A stretch of DNA of 64,000 nucleotides from CAIWHR01 sp963830485 (GTDB lineage Bacteria; Pseudomonadota; Gammaproteobacteria; Burkholderiales; Casimicrobiaceae): positions 434,001 to 498,000 of the forward strand of contig CAWHNE010000029.1 of NCBI GenBank assembly GCA_963830485.1. Direction: 5' to 3'. The notes beneath the pieces are model-generated. The model did not search any database, was not told the DNA's origin, and was given only the letters and a program-made list of their open reading frames with translations. Positions 37,986 through 45,936 of this stretch are shown here, piece after piece; positions within the stretch are counted from its first letter, which is position 1; each line of letters begins with the position of its first letter. A program made the translations under genes and the position numbers.

Positions 37986-39011
37986 TCAGCATCCGGCGAC
38001 GCATTTGGCGTCGCCGTCGAACTCCATCGTCTTGCCGCTCAGCGCCGGATAGACCGGCCGGCCCTTGACGAGTGTGACAAACGCCGCGGTGCGCGAGTTC
38101 GGCCGTAGCTTGCCGGCGGTCGTCGCGCCCTCGTTCACGTGCGTCGCGATGACCGCGTTGGGACGCACGAGCTCGTTCGCCGCATAGGCTGCCGAATAGC
38201 TCGTGACCGCCGTCGGGCCCATGTTCAGCAGCATCAGGTTGGCCTTGTGGAAGTCGGCGACGACAGACTTCATCTCGGCGTGCAAGCCGGTGTCGCCGGA
38301 CAGGTACACGGTCAGACCGTTCGTGAAGCGGATCACATAACCGGTCGACGGCCCGAGCGTGAGGCTCACGTTGTCCGCCTCGAGGCTCTTGCGCGCCGAT
38401 TCCGAGAGCAGGTCGCGCGGGACGGTGCTGTCGTGGGCGGCGGTCACGGTCGTGATCTCTACGGCACGCGCGGCGCCGGTGGTCTTCACGTTGCGCGTGC
38501 CGCCGATCTGCACGCCGACAAGGCACGGCGCCGCGAACGGGACGACAAGGTCGGGGCCGGTCTGCACGCAGGCCGCGGTCGGCTTGCCGCGAATGGTCTC
38601 GACCTTGCGGCCGATGAAGTTCGCCATTGGCGTGCTCATGATCACGGCGGCGTTCTTCGCCGCAGCGATCTCCGCGGTCGTCGAGTTCGGCGCCGCGGAG
38701 ACGATCTCCGGTGTGTCGCAGGTGCCGGCCTCCGTCGCTTTGAGTCTCTGGTCGCCGATGTGATCGCCGTGGGCGTGGCTCAGCAGCACGACGTGCACGG
38801 CGCCGAGTCGCGCGTCGTCGCCGCCGGTCACCGAATGTCCGGCGTCATAGAGGATGCGCACGCCGGTCGGGTCCTCGAACAGCGTCGCGCGGTCGCGCGC
38901 GCAAAGCTCGCCCGCGTGCGAGCCGAGCGGCGTGATTTTCACGTTTTGCGCGAGCGCGGGCGTCGACGCCAGCGCAAGCAGGGCGGCGAGTCGGACAATC
39001 GTTCGGATCAT
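37986..39011 (-). CDS. exported metallo-beta-lactamase-fold hydrolase
   Basis: 341 residues with signal peptide (IVRLAALLALASTPALA). Metal site motif HAHGDH (VVLLSHAHGDHIGDQR), GD in YLSGDTGL and a late His in AVIATHVNEGA. The PSTGYVIRFTNGLTVYLSGDTG block resembles UlaG/L-ascorbate lactonase-like members. A periplasmic hydrolase of unknown substrate. Confidence 0.9.
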   Translation of the reverse strand: MIRTIVRLAALLALASTPALAQNVKITPLGSHAGELCARDRATLFEDPTGVRILYDAGHSVTGGDDARLGAVHVVLLSHAHGDHIGDQRLKATEAGTCDTPEIVSAAPNSTTAEIAAAKNAAVIMSTPMANFIGRKVETIRGKPTAACVQTGPDLVVPFAAPCLVGVQIGGTRNVKTTGAARAVEITTVTAAHDSTVPRDLLSESARKSLEADNVSLTLGPSTGYVIRFTNGLTVYLSGDTGLHAEMKSVVADFHKANLMLLNMGPTAVTSYSAAYAANELVRPNAVIATHVNEGATTAGKLRPNSRTAAFVTLVKGRPVYPALSGKTMEFDGDAKCVAGC

Positions 39012-39127
39012 TTGCGGAGGGCTCCGTGAGGTGGCAACGGCGTTGCGCAGTCTATTCCAAGCGGTCGCGCTCGGCGTGATCCGCTAACATTGCGCCGGGA
39101 GCGAAATTCCACGAAGACGGAAAGGCC

Positions 39128-40078
39128 ATGGACAAGCGCAAGCTGGGCAGCACGGGGTTCGACGTCGCGCCGCTCGCCCTGGGCGGCAACGTATTCGGTT
39201 GGACCGCCGACGAGCCGACGTCGTTCGCGCTCCTCGATCGCTTCGTCGGCGCGGGCTTCAACCTGGTCGACACGGCGGACTCGTACTCGCGCTGGGCGAC
39301 CGGACACCAGGGAGGCGAGTCCGAGACGATCATCGGACGCTGGATCGCACGCCGCGGGCGCCACGACGACGTGATCGTCGCAACGAAGGTCGGCTCCGAC
39401 ATGGGGCAGGGCCACAAGGTGCTGCGCAAGGACTACATCCTGCGGGCGGCCGAGGCATCGCTGCGCCGATTGCAGGTCGAGTGCATCGACCTCTACCAGT
39501 CGCATTGGGACGACGAGAACACGCCGTTCGAGGAGACGCTCGCCGCGTACGAGCAGCTCCTGCGACAGGGAAAAGTGAAGGCGATCGGCGCGTCGAACCT
39601 GACCGCCGCGCGTCTCGCGCAGGCACTCGACACCGCGCGCGTGCATGGCCTGCCGCGCTACGCCACGCTGCAGCCTCACTACAACCTCTACGAACGCGCG
39701 AGCTTCGAAGGCGAGCTGCAGGCGCTCTGCGTGCGCGAGGGGATCGGCGTCATCACGTACTTCTCGCTCGCCGCGGGCTTCCTGACGGGCAAGTACCGCA
39801 CACCGGCCGACTTCGGCAAGAGCGCGCGCGGGGAGGGTATGAAAAAATTCCTGAACGAGCGCGGCCTGCGGATCGTCGACGCGCTTGTCGCGGTCGCGCA
39901 GCGCTCGGGTGCGACGCCGGCCCAGGTCGCGCTCGCGTGGCTCATGGCACGACCGGCGGTCACGGCGCCCATCGCGAGCGCGACGAGCGTCGGCCAGCTC
40001 GACGAGATCCTGCGTGCGGCGACGCTCACACTCGATGCGGAGGCGATGCAGACACTCGACCGGGCGAGCGCGGCCTAG
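39128..40078 (+). CDS. aldo/keto reductase
   Basis: 316 residues, a (beta/alpha)8 NADPH-dependent oxidoreductase. Starts MDKRKLGSTGFDVAPLALGGN, the tetrad residues being Asp and Tyr in LVDTADSYSRW, Lys in VIVATKVGS and His in LYQSHWDDE; GASNLTAARL and the C-terminal NADPH site APIASATSVGQLDEI are present. Cytoplasmic; substrate unknown. Confidence 0.93.
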   Translation: MDKRKLGSTGFDVAPLALGGNVFGWTADEPTSFALLDRFVGAGFNLVDTADSYSRWATGHQGGESETIIGRWIARRGRHDDVIVATKVGSDMGQGHKVLRKDYILRAAEASLRRLQVECIDLYQSHWDDENTPFEETLAAYEQLLRQGKVKAIGASNLTAARLAQALDTARVHGLPRYATLQPHYNLYERASFEGELQALCVREGIGVITYFSLAAGFLTGKYRTPADFGKSARGEGMKKFLNERGLRIVDALVAVAQRSGATPAQVALAWLMARPAVTAPIASATSVGQLDEILRAATLTLDAEAMQTLDRASAA

Positions 40079-40136
40079 CACCCATGGCGGCGTATGATGA
40101 CGGCCGCCGCCAGGGAGACTTCGGACGCGACCCACG

Positions 40137-40550
40137 ATGACGCCGCAGGACACGGTCGAGAGCGCGCACAAGGGCAAGCGCGGCCTGCAGCGCATCGTCA
40201 ACGCGTGTTTGTATTCGTGGTCGGGGCTGCGGCTCGCCTATCGCCACGAGGACGCCTTCCGGCAGGAAGTCCTGCTTGCAGTGATCCTGCTGCCGATCGC
40301 CTGCCTCGTGACGGTGACGCCGGTGGAGCGGGTCCTGCTGATCGCCACGGTGCTGCTCGTCTTGATCGTCGAGCTCCTGAATTCGAGCCTCGAGGCAGCC
40401 GTCGACCGGATCGGGCTCGAGACGCACCCTCTGTCGAAACGGGCGAAGGACATCGGCAGCGCAGCCGTGTTCCTCTCGCTCGTCCTGCTCGCCGTCACGT
40501 GGTTCCTCGTGGCCGGACCTCTGCTCCTCGCGCTCCTGCCGCAGAAGTAG
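40137..40550 (+). CDS. dgkA: diacylglycerol kinase (prokaryotic DgkA)
   Basis: 137 residues with three membrane helices. The catalytic and substrate motifs of DgkA are seen: N-terminal RGLQRIVNACLYSWSGLRLAYRHEDAFRQE, and the highly conserved VELLNSSLEAAVDRIG near residue 80 followed by AKDIGSAAVFLSL. Phosphorylates diacylglycerol to phosphatidate in the inner membrane. Confidence 0.95.
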   Translation: MTPQDTVESAHKGKRGLQRIVNACLYSWSGLRLAYRHEDAFRQEVLLAVILLPIACLVTVTPVERVLLIATVLLVLIVELLNSSLEAAVDRIGLETHPLSKRAKDIGSAAVFLSLVLLAVTWFLVAGPLLLALLPQK

Positions 40551-40573
40551 GTCCGCCGCCGATACGGTTGTTA

Positions 40574-42343
40574 TTACGGTCGTCCTAGCAGCGCCTGCTG
40601 GACCTCGGCGGGACAGGCCGCTTTGGCGTAATCGAGCATCGTCTGCCCGCCCATCCGCTGCTCCGGATCGGCGCCCAGCGCCATCAGTTGCGTGACGGCC
40701 GCCGCCACCTTGGCCGGCGTCACCTGCGGCAGCCCGCAGTGCTGCAGCACGCCGCCGATCGGCGTGAACGCGGTCGTGTTGCCATTCGGCATGACGAGCG
40801 GCAGGTTGACGTTGCCCGTGTTGACGAGACGGGCGATCGCCGCGCGATCGCCCTCGCGCAGCGCACCGTAGAACTTCATCATGTCGACGCCCTTGGCGCC
40901 CGGTTGTGGCGCCGCCGGCTTCGGCAGATTGCCGGCGGCCACCGCGGCTGCGCGCACGCCCGCCTCGCGCCACGAAGGCTTGATCGAGTCCAGTGCCCCG
41001 ATCGCCGCCTGCCGAACCTTGGGATCGCTGGAATTGGCGTAGGGGCGCAATTCGTCCGCGAGCGGGCCCGCCGCGCTGTGCGCCTGGCCGATGTAGTCGA
41101 GCAGTACCGCCTGTGCTCCCGGGTCGGGATTCTGCTTCAGCGCGTCCAGGTACATCGCCGCCGATTTGGCAAAGTCGCGCTCGGTGTAGCGCAGGCCGCG
41201 GCTCGCCTGCTCGAACGGAGGTCCGGGCCGCTCGCGGCCGAGCACCGTCCGGAAAGCCTGCAGCGCCGCGGGCTTCGACGCGGTCAGCACGGCCGGCGGC
41301 AGGTCGCGCGTGCCGTCGCTCGCGTCGGCGAGTGCGGAAAGCGCGGTCGCGCGCACATCCTCCGGCGCAGCGCCTTCGGCGAGTCGCGCGAGCTCGGGCA
41401 TGCCGAGCGCGGTCTTGCCGGCCACGTTCCTGAGTGCGTGTGCGGCATGGGCCTGCCGGCGCGGATCGGAAAGTGCGCGCGCCGCGGGCGGCACCCATTC
41501 GTTGAGGTCGGCCGGTTCGACGAGCTTCGGCATCAGGTCGTAGGCGGCGGCGACCGTGTCGGCGCCGGGCGCGTCGGACTCCGCGACCAGCAGGCGTGCG
41601 AAGTTCTCCGGCGGCGGCGTCGCGGCGGCCATCGCACGCAGCACGTCGCCCGTCCCCGGCCGGTTCGAGTTGACCGCGCGCTCGAGCACGGCCAGCACGC
41701 CGCGATCACCGGTGCGCACCAGGCGGACCAGCGTCGCGTTGGCGATGACGATGTTGTCGCGCGCGCCGGAACTGTCGCTCGAATTCGCGCGCACGTGCTC
41801 GTCGTAGAGCCATTCGAGCACGAAGGTCGCGAGCACCGGCGCCGGATCGATTCCGATGAGGCCGCGCGCCGCGAGGAAGCGCTCGTAACTGTAGGGGCCC
41901 GTCGTGCGCAGCGCCTTGCGGCGGACCTCGCTCAGCGACGCGGGAGACTCGCCTAGCTGTTCGAGCGCGCCGGCGGCGTACATGGCGACCGAGAGGCTCG
42001 TGTCGTTGAGCGCGACCTGCAGTGCGGGGATCGCGGCGCGGGCGGTGGCGGCGAGTTCGGCATTGCTGTTCCGCGCGACGGTCCACAGTCCGCGCGCGGC
42101 CGCGCGCCGCACAGGCTCGCTCGGCTCGTTCAGCGCCTCGATCAGCAGCGGCACCGCGGCGCGCGGCTCGTAGCGCGCGAGCGAATCGGCGGCGTCGACG
42201 CGATCCTTGGCGCTCATGCTGCGCGACTTGAGGATGCCCGCGCTCGCCCGGATGAATGCTTCGTCGCCCGCGGCTGGCGATCCCGAGAGCGAAAGGGTGC
42301 CCGCGACGATGGCGGCGAGCAATCTCCGAAACGTCGGCGACAT
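40574..42343 (-). CDS. exported HEAT-repeat protein with ankyrin-like C-terminus
   Basis: 589 residues. Signal peptide (LLAAIVAGTLSLSGSPAAG). HEAT-like helical repeats fill most of the protein (RAAVPLLIEALNEPSEPVRRAAARGLW, AIPALQVALNDTSLSVAMYAAGALEQLG and others). The C-terminal ~110 residues have ankyrin-like repeats (MKFYGALREGDRAAIARLVNTGNVN, QLMALGADPEQRMGGQTMLDYAKA). Probably a periplasmic scaffold. ATG 42343 opens the signal peptide. Confidence 0.85.
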   Translation of the reverse strand: MSPTFRRLLAAIVAGTLSLSGSPAAGDEAFIRASAGILKSRSMSAKDRVDAADSLARYEPRAAVPLLIEALNEPSEPVRRAAARGLWTVARNSNAELAATARAAIPALQVALNDTSLSVAMYAAGALEQLGESPASLSEVRRKALRTTGPYSYERFLAARGLIGIDPAPVLATFVLEWLYDEHVRANSSDSSGARDNIVIANATLVRLVRTGDRGVLAVLERAVNSNRPGTGDVLRAMAAATPPPENFARLLVAESDAPGADTVAAAYDLMPKLVEPADLNEWVPPAARALSDPRRQAHAAHALRNVAGKTALGMPELARLAEGAAPEDVRATALSALADASDGTRDLPPAVLTASKPAALQAFRTVLGRERPGPPFEQASRGLRYTERDFAKSAAMYLDALKQNPDPGAQAVLLDYIGQAHSAAGPLADELRPYANSSDPKVRQAAIGALDSIKPSWREAGVRAAAVAAGNLPKPAAPQPGAKGVDMMKFYGALREGDRAAIARLVNTGNVNLPLVMPNGNTTAFTPIGGVLQHCGLPQVTPAKVAAAVTQLMALGADPEQRMGGQTMLDYAKAACPAEVQQALLGRP

Positions 42344-42430
42344 GGGAGCAACGTGCGGGCTGCGCGGATGGGTCGAGTATAGCGAGGAAGGCCGCCGCGG
42401 CATCGTATCGTGCCGGGCCGATCGCGCCAC

Positions 42431-42459
42431 TTGACACCGTCCGCAGGTAGGCATAAAGT
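42431..42459 (+). promoter_or_regulatory. sigma70-type promoter of the arsR-type gene
   Basis: ttgaca at 42431-42436 and taaagt at 42454-42459 separated by 17 bases. The -35 matches consensus exactly and the -10 in four of six. The predicted start point falls at about 42466, at the first base of the ATG (42467), so the transcript may be leaderless. Confidence 0.65.
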
Positions 42460-42476
42460 GAACTAAATGGTTCACT
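42457..42476. promoter_or_regulatory. 7-base inverted repeat operator over the arsR-type start codon
   Basis: Arms agtgaac (42457-42463) and gttcact (42470-42476) are perfectly complementary with a 6-base spacer that contains the ATG. The site overlaps the -10 box and start point, as expected for autorepression by the ArsR-like product. Confidence 0.6.
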
Positions 42477-42904
42477 ATCAGACCGCCCCCCTCGACGTCG
42501 TCTTCGGCGCGCTGGCCGACCCGACTCGCCGCGCGGTCTTGGCGCGGCTCGAGCGCGGGGAACATACGGTCGGCGAGCTTGCCGAACCGTTCGGGATGTC
42601 GCTCACAGGCTTCATCAAGCATCTGGGCATCCTGGAGGACGCGGGACTCATCGCGCGGCAGAAGTCGGGTCGCGTGGTGAGTTGCCGCCTCAGGGAAGGC
42701 GCGCTCAAGGGCGCACGCGAGTGGCTCGAACGCCACGAGTCGTTCTGGAACGTGCGGCTCGACCGCCTCGAAGCATTCCTCGAGCGAAAGGAGCAGGAGC
42801 GATGGAACACGCCACCGACGAAGACACCCGCCTCGCCCTCCGGCGAACCTTCCAGGCCCCGGTCGCGGCGGTCTACGCGGCGTGGACGGACTCGGAGCAG
42901 ATGA
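42467..42904 (+). CDS. ArsR family transcriptional regulator
   Basis: 145 residues. Winged helix: DVVFGALADPTRRAVLARLERGEHTVGELAEPFGMSLTGFIKHLGILEDAGLIARQKSGRVV, typical of the ArsR subgroup that partners AHSA1/SRPBCC genes. No metal-binding Cys pair in the helix, so it is not a metal sensor of the ArsR/SmtB type. The last ~35 residues (Pro/Arg/Ser rich) lie in the 103-base overlap with the SRPBCC gene, and are likely non-essential. Confidence 0.92.
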   Translation: MVHYQTAPLDVVFGALADPTRRAVLARLERGEHTVGELAEPFGMSLTGFIKHLGILEDAGLIARQKSGRVVSCRLREGALKGAREWLERHESFWNVRLDRLEAFLERKEQERWNTPPTKTPASPSGEPSRPRSRRSTRRGRTRSR

Positions 42905-43248
42905 AGCACTGGATGGGGCCGTCCGACGATTTCGGCCCGTCGGAGGTGACGGGCGAGGTGCGCGTCGGCGGCCGCTATCGGATCGTCATGCACGGGCCGG
43001 GCGGCGAGACGCATCGGGTCGGCGGCGTGTTCCGCGAGGTCGTGCCGAACCGCCGGCTCGTCTATACGTGGGCGTGGGAGAGCACGCCCGAGCGTGAATC
43101 GCTGGTCACCGTCGAGTTCCGCGCGAGCGGCGGCGGCACCGAGCTCGTGCTCACGCACGACCGCTTCGCCGATCGCGACGCGCGCGACCGGCATCAACAG
43201 GGCTGGGACGGTTGCCTCGACCGCCTGGGCCGCTATCTTTCGAATTGA
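42802..43248 (+). CDS. SRPBCC/AHSA1-family protein
   Basis: 148 residues of the Bet v1-like AHSA1 group: LALRRTFQAPVAAVYAAWTD, MKHWMGP, GEVRVGGRYRIVMHGPGGE, GVFREVVPNRRLVYTWAWE, and GWDGCLDRLGRYL. Binds a hydrophobic ligand in this fold; role unknown. ATG 42802 has ggagcgaaaggagcaggag upstream (caggagcg). Overlaps the ArsR gene. Confidence 0.92.
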   Translation: MEHATDEDTRLALRRTFQAPVAAVYAAWTDSEQMKHWMGPSDDFGPSEVTGEVRVGGRYRIVMHGPGGETHRVGGVFREVVPNRRLVYTWAWESTPERESLVTVEFRASGGGTELVLTHDRFADRDARDRHQQGWDGCLDRLGRYLSN

Positions 43249-43266
43249 TTCACCAAGGAGATCGAG

Positions 43267-43632
43267 ATGGGCAATCCTTTCGTGCACTGCGAGCTCGCCA
43301 CCAGCGACGTCGGCAAGGCCAAGGGCTTCTACGGCAAGCTCTTCGATTGGAAGTTCGACGACATGCCGATGGAAGGCGGAACGTACTCGGTGATCGGCGT
43401 CGGCGAAGGCACCGGCGGGGGGCTCATGAAGAACCCGATGCCGAACACGCCGTCGATGTGGATGCCCTATGTCCTCGTTCCCGACATCAAGGCGGCGACG
43501 GCGAAGGCGCGCTCGCTCGGCGCCAACGTGATGAAGGACTCCCACGAGGTGAAGGACATGGGCTGGCTGTCGATCTTCGTCGACCCGACCGGCGCGATGC
43601 TCGGGTTGTGGCAGCCCAAGCAGAAGACGTAA
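43267..43632 (+). CDS. VOC/glyoxalase family protein
   Basis: 121 residues: HCELATSDVGKAKGFYGKLFDWKF, GEGTGGGLMKN, MPYVLVPDIKAATAKARSLGANVM and WLSIFVDPTGAMLGLWQP. Single VOC module; His at 8 and Glu at the C-terminal strand could bind metal. Third gene of the ArsR-SRPBCC-VOC unit, with aaggagatcgag before ATG 43267. Confidence 0.92.
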   Translation: MGNPFVHCELATSDVGKAKGFYGKLFDWKFDDMPMEGGTYSVIGVGEGTGGGLMKNPMPNTPSMWMPYVLVPDIKAATAKARSLGANVMKDSHEVKDMGWLSIFVDPTGAMLGLWQPKQKT

Positions 43633-43704
43633 CAAGATGTAGCGCAGACTTTCCAACGGCCGCGCACCGGAATACCATGGTTGCCATCCTGTTGGCAGAC
43701 AACG

Positions 43705-44301
43705 ATGGGGCGTTTGCATATAGCGGTCGCGATGGCAGCGTGGGCCGGAACGTTCGGCGTCGCGCCGGCGTGCGCGGACGTCTACGTGTGGGTCGACGCG
43801 ACCGGGCGGATGAACGTCAGTAATCTCTCTCCGCCCGAGGACGCGCAGGTCACGAGCGTGATCAAAAGCCTTCCGAGGACCGCCGCGCAGGAAGAGGCCG
43901 CCCGCGACGCGGCCCGACGCGCCGAAATGCAGGTTTTGAGCGAGCGCGTCACTCGGCTACAGGACGAGCTCGAGCAGTCCCGGCGCGAGGCCGCATGGAT
44001 GCCCGCGGCCTACGCCCCGCCTCCGGTCGTCTACGGGCCGCCCCCGCCGTATTCGAGCTGGGCTCCGCCCGCGGTGTCCTACGTCGCGGAGGCCCCAACC
44101 CCACCGCCGGCTTTCGGCTGCGATTACCCCTGGAACAATTGCGGCAGCGGCTGGGGTGCGTGGCCCTACGCGCCGACAGTCGTCGTGGTCGGCGGAAAGG
44201 GTGCTCATCACCGAGGCGGCCCGAACCACGGCATACGCCCCGTCACGCCGCGGCCGTGGTCGGGGCCCATACGCCCGCTCGGGGTATCGCGCCGAGGTTG
44301 A
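43705..44301 (+). CDS. DUF4124-like exported protein with coiled coil and Pro-rich tail
   Basis: 198 residues from ATG 43705. Signal peptide (LHIAVAMAAWAGTFGVAPACA), then DVYVWVDATGRMNVSNLSPPEDAQV (DUF4124-like), a coiled-coil EEAARDAARRAEMQVLSERVTRLQDELEQSR segment, a Pro/Tyr-rich region, a CDYPWNNCG cysteine pair and a His/Gly/Arg-rich tail. Function unknown. Confidence 0.7.
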   Translation: MGRLHIAVAMAAWAGTFGVAPACADVYVWVDATGRMNVSNLSPPEDAQVTSVIKSLPRTAAQEEAARDAARRAEMQVLSERVTRLQDELEQSRREAAWMPAAYAPPPVVYGPPPPYSSWAPPAVSYVAEAPTPPPAFGCDYPWNNCGSGWGAWPYAPTVVVVGGKGAHHRGGPNHGIRPVTPRPWSGPIRPLGVSRRG

Positions 44302-44337
44302 GCTGGAGCCGTCTCGCTCGCGCGCGGGCGTGTGGGC

Positions 44338-44536
44338 CGAAATCGCGCGTGCGTGTAGGTACCGCACGCATCTCGAAAACAACACCGTATTCGACCGGTC
44401 GAACCAGGATCGGCGCTGCCAGATCCTCGGCCCGGGTGAATACCCGCAGTTGTCGGGCTCGCTGTTCACTGGCATTGCCTCCGCGCAGCAGGTGTACCGT
44501 CCGGAATACGGTGCGTTGAAAATCTACAGTCGCTAG
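44338..44536 (+). pseudogene. crystallin-like domain fragment
   Basis: In frame with an opening with no clear start: ACRYRTHLENNTVFDRSNQ then DRRCQILGPGEYPQLSGSLFTG and YRPEYGALKIYSR. The C...RC..LgPGEYP.L pattern recalls the beta/gamma-crystallin domain of the gene at 36674. No start codon or signal belongs to it, so it may be a decayed gene or a small protein started within the preceding gene. Weak. Confidence 0.35.
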
Positions 44537-44866
44537 GGGTGGTGATCCCGTTCTAGGGCGAATACCGCATGCTCGCTCCCCGGCGAGTAGCCGCGGTTTT
44601 CAGGCGTGCTCGCGACGGGGGGCCACACCTGCTGGGACGACGTTTCCCTGAACGTGATACGCGCTAGGGCCCGCGCTTGTTCGTCACCGCGTTCGCATGG
44701 CCCCCGGTTGCGTCAGCTGCCAGGCGTAGGGCATGACCCCAAGCGGGTCGATGTCTTCCCCGATCATGCCCCGTGCCGCTCAAGATGGGCCAAGTCGTGC
44801 GCGTTCGGGCATTGCCTGCGCCGCGAAGGCGCACTATCGTGTTGCCATGCTGGACGGAGCGCGCGC
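44537..44866. other. 330-base intergenic region, nothing recognised
   Basis: Contains stop codons in all frames read, no hairpin with a T-run and no clear promoter pair. It precedes the GFA family gene. A minus-strand stretch reading LGVMPYAWQLTQPGA near 44695-44745 is open but not assignable. Confidence 0.4.
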
Positions 44867-45214
44867 ATGAAGTATCAGGGAAGCTGCCATTGCGGCAGGA
44901 TCGCCTTCGAGGTCGAGGGTGACCTCACGGGAGCGACGGCCTGCAACTGCTCGATCTGCTCGCGCAAGGGCGTCCTCATGTGGTTCGTTCCGCGCGATCG
45001 GTTGCGCCTGCTCACGCCCGAAGCCGACATGGCGACGTACACATTCAACAAGCACGTGATCAAGCATCACTTCTGTCCGACGTGCGGGATCCATCCATTC
45101 GGCGAGGGCGCCGATGCCAAGGGCGGTCGCATGGCCGCGGTGAACATCCGGTGCCTCCAGGGCCTCGACGTCGACGCCGTGCCCGTCACGCAATATGACG
45201 GGCGGTCGAAGTAG
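44867..45214 (+). CDS. GFA (glutathione-dependent formaldehyde-activating) family protein
   Basis: 115 residues with the GFA zinc-site pattern: GSCHCGRIAFEVEG, then CNCSICSRKG, and HHFCPTCGIHPFG near residue 75. The Cys arrangement (CxC, CxxC, CxxC) binds two zinc ions in the family. Related to Gfa but many members lack enzyme activity; role here unknown. ATG 44867. Confidence 0.93.
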   Translation: MKYQGSCHCGRIAFEVEGDLTGATACNCSICSRKGVLMWFVPRDRLRLLTPEADMATYTFNKHVIKHHFCPTCGIHPFGEGADAKGGRMAAVNIRCLQGLDVDAVPVTQYDGRSK

Positions 45215-45337
45215 CGGAGGGCCCGCGATGTTCTGGGGCGGATTCGAGACGATGGTGGAGTTGCCGGGGCGTTGACGCCAAGTCCGCCGCCTAGGCACCC
45301 CAGGCGACGACGGCCGATCGCGCTACAGCGCAAGACT

Positions 45338-45817
45338 CTACGGGAGCAGCGTGCCCTGGTCGGCGATCGATAGCCACTTGCCGCCCTCGTGAACGTAGGT
45401 CACCGAGGTCAGCGCGCGCTGGTGGAACCCGATCGACGGGATGTCGTATGTGGCGTCGTAGAGAATGTATCCCGTCGAGCAGCCGTCGACGAATCGATAG
45501 AGCTCGATCCAGCTCCAGACGGCAGTCTTGTTGACGAAATGCGGATGGAGCGCGGCTGCGATCGCGTCGATGCCCTGGCGCCGCGCCCCGCTCGCGAAAA
45601 TGGTGATGGCTTCCGGATGATGGCCGGCAAGCCAGGTCGCTTCGTCGAAATCCCTGAACGACTCCATATCGACGCGTTGTGCCTCCTCGAACTGACGGGC
45701 ACAGCCTTCAGCTTTCGCGAGTCCGTCGGCTGCGACCGTACCGGGGGCGGCAGCGGTCGCCGTGAAGAGCACGGCCGTCAGGGCAAGGGGAATCGAGGTC
45801 GTCTTCAGGGCTGACAT
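45338..45817 (-). CDS. exported SnoaL/DUF4440-like protein
   Basis: 159 residues from ATG 45817, which has ggagg 5-6 bases upstream (a GTG at 45823 is the alternative). Signal peptide (SIPLALTAVLFTATAAAPGTVAA). The rest shows a cystatin/NTF2-like pattern: FRDFDEATWLAGHHPEAITIFASGARRQGIDAIAAALHPHF, WSWIELYRFVDGCSTGYILYDATYD and TSVTYVHEGGKWLSIADQGT. Substrate or ligand unknown. Confidence 0.8.
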   Translation of the reverse strand: MSALKTTSIPLALTAVLFTATAAAPGTVAADGLAKAEGCARQFEEAQRVDMESFRDFDEATWLAGHHPEAITIFASGARRQGIDAIAAALHPHFVNKTAVWSWIELYRFVDGCSTGYILYDATYDIPSIGFHQRALTSVTYVHEGGKWLSIADQGTLLP

Positions 45818-45897
45818 GGGCACCTCCGCGTGAATTGGGCACTACGGCGATGACGATACGCAGGGAGGCGGACCAGTGGAATAGCCAATTTCTTTCA

Positions 45898-45910
45898 ACT
45901 AGACTAGACC
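45898..45910 (+). promoter_or_regulatory. tandem ctaga repeat upstream of the mocR-type gene
   Basis: actagactagacc is a direct tandem repeat in an AT-richer stretch 27-39 bases before ATG 45937. MocR/GabR regulators often bind direct repeats near their own promoter; this is a candidate site only. Confidence 0.3.
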
Positions 45911-45936
45911 AATAGGCTTGGATACCATCGTCGGCA

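Noticed and set aside
44695..44745. Minus-strand peptide LGVMPYAWQLTQPGA as a gene remnant
   Set aside because: Too short and not assignable to any family.
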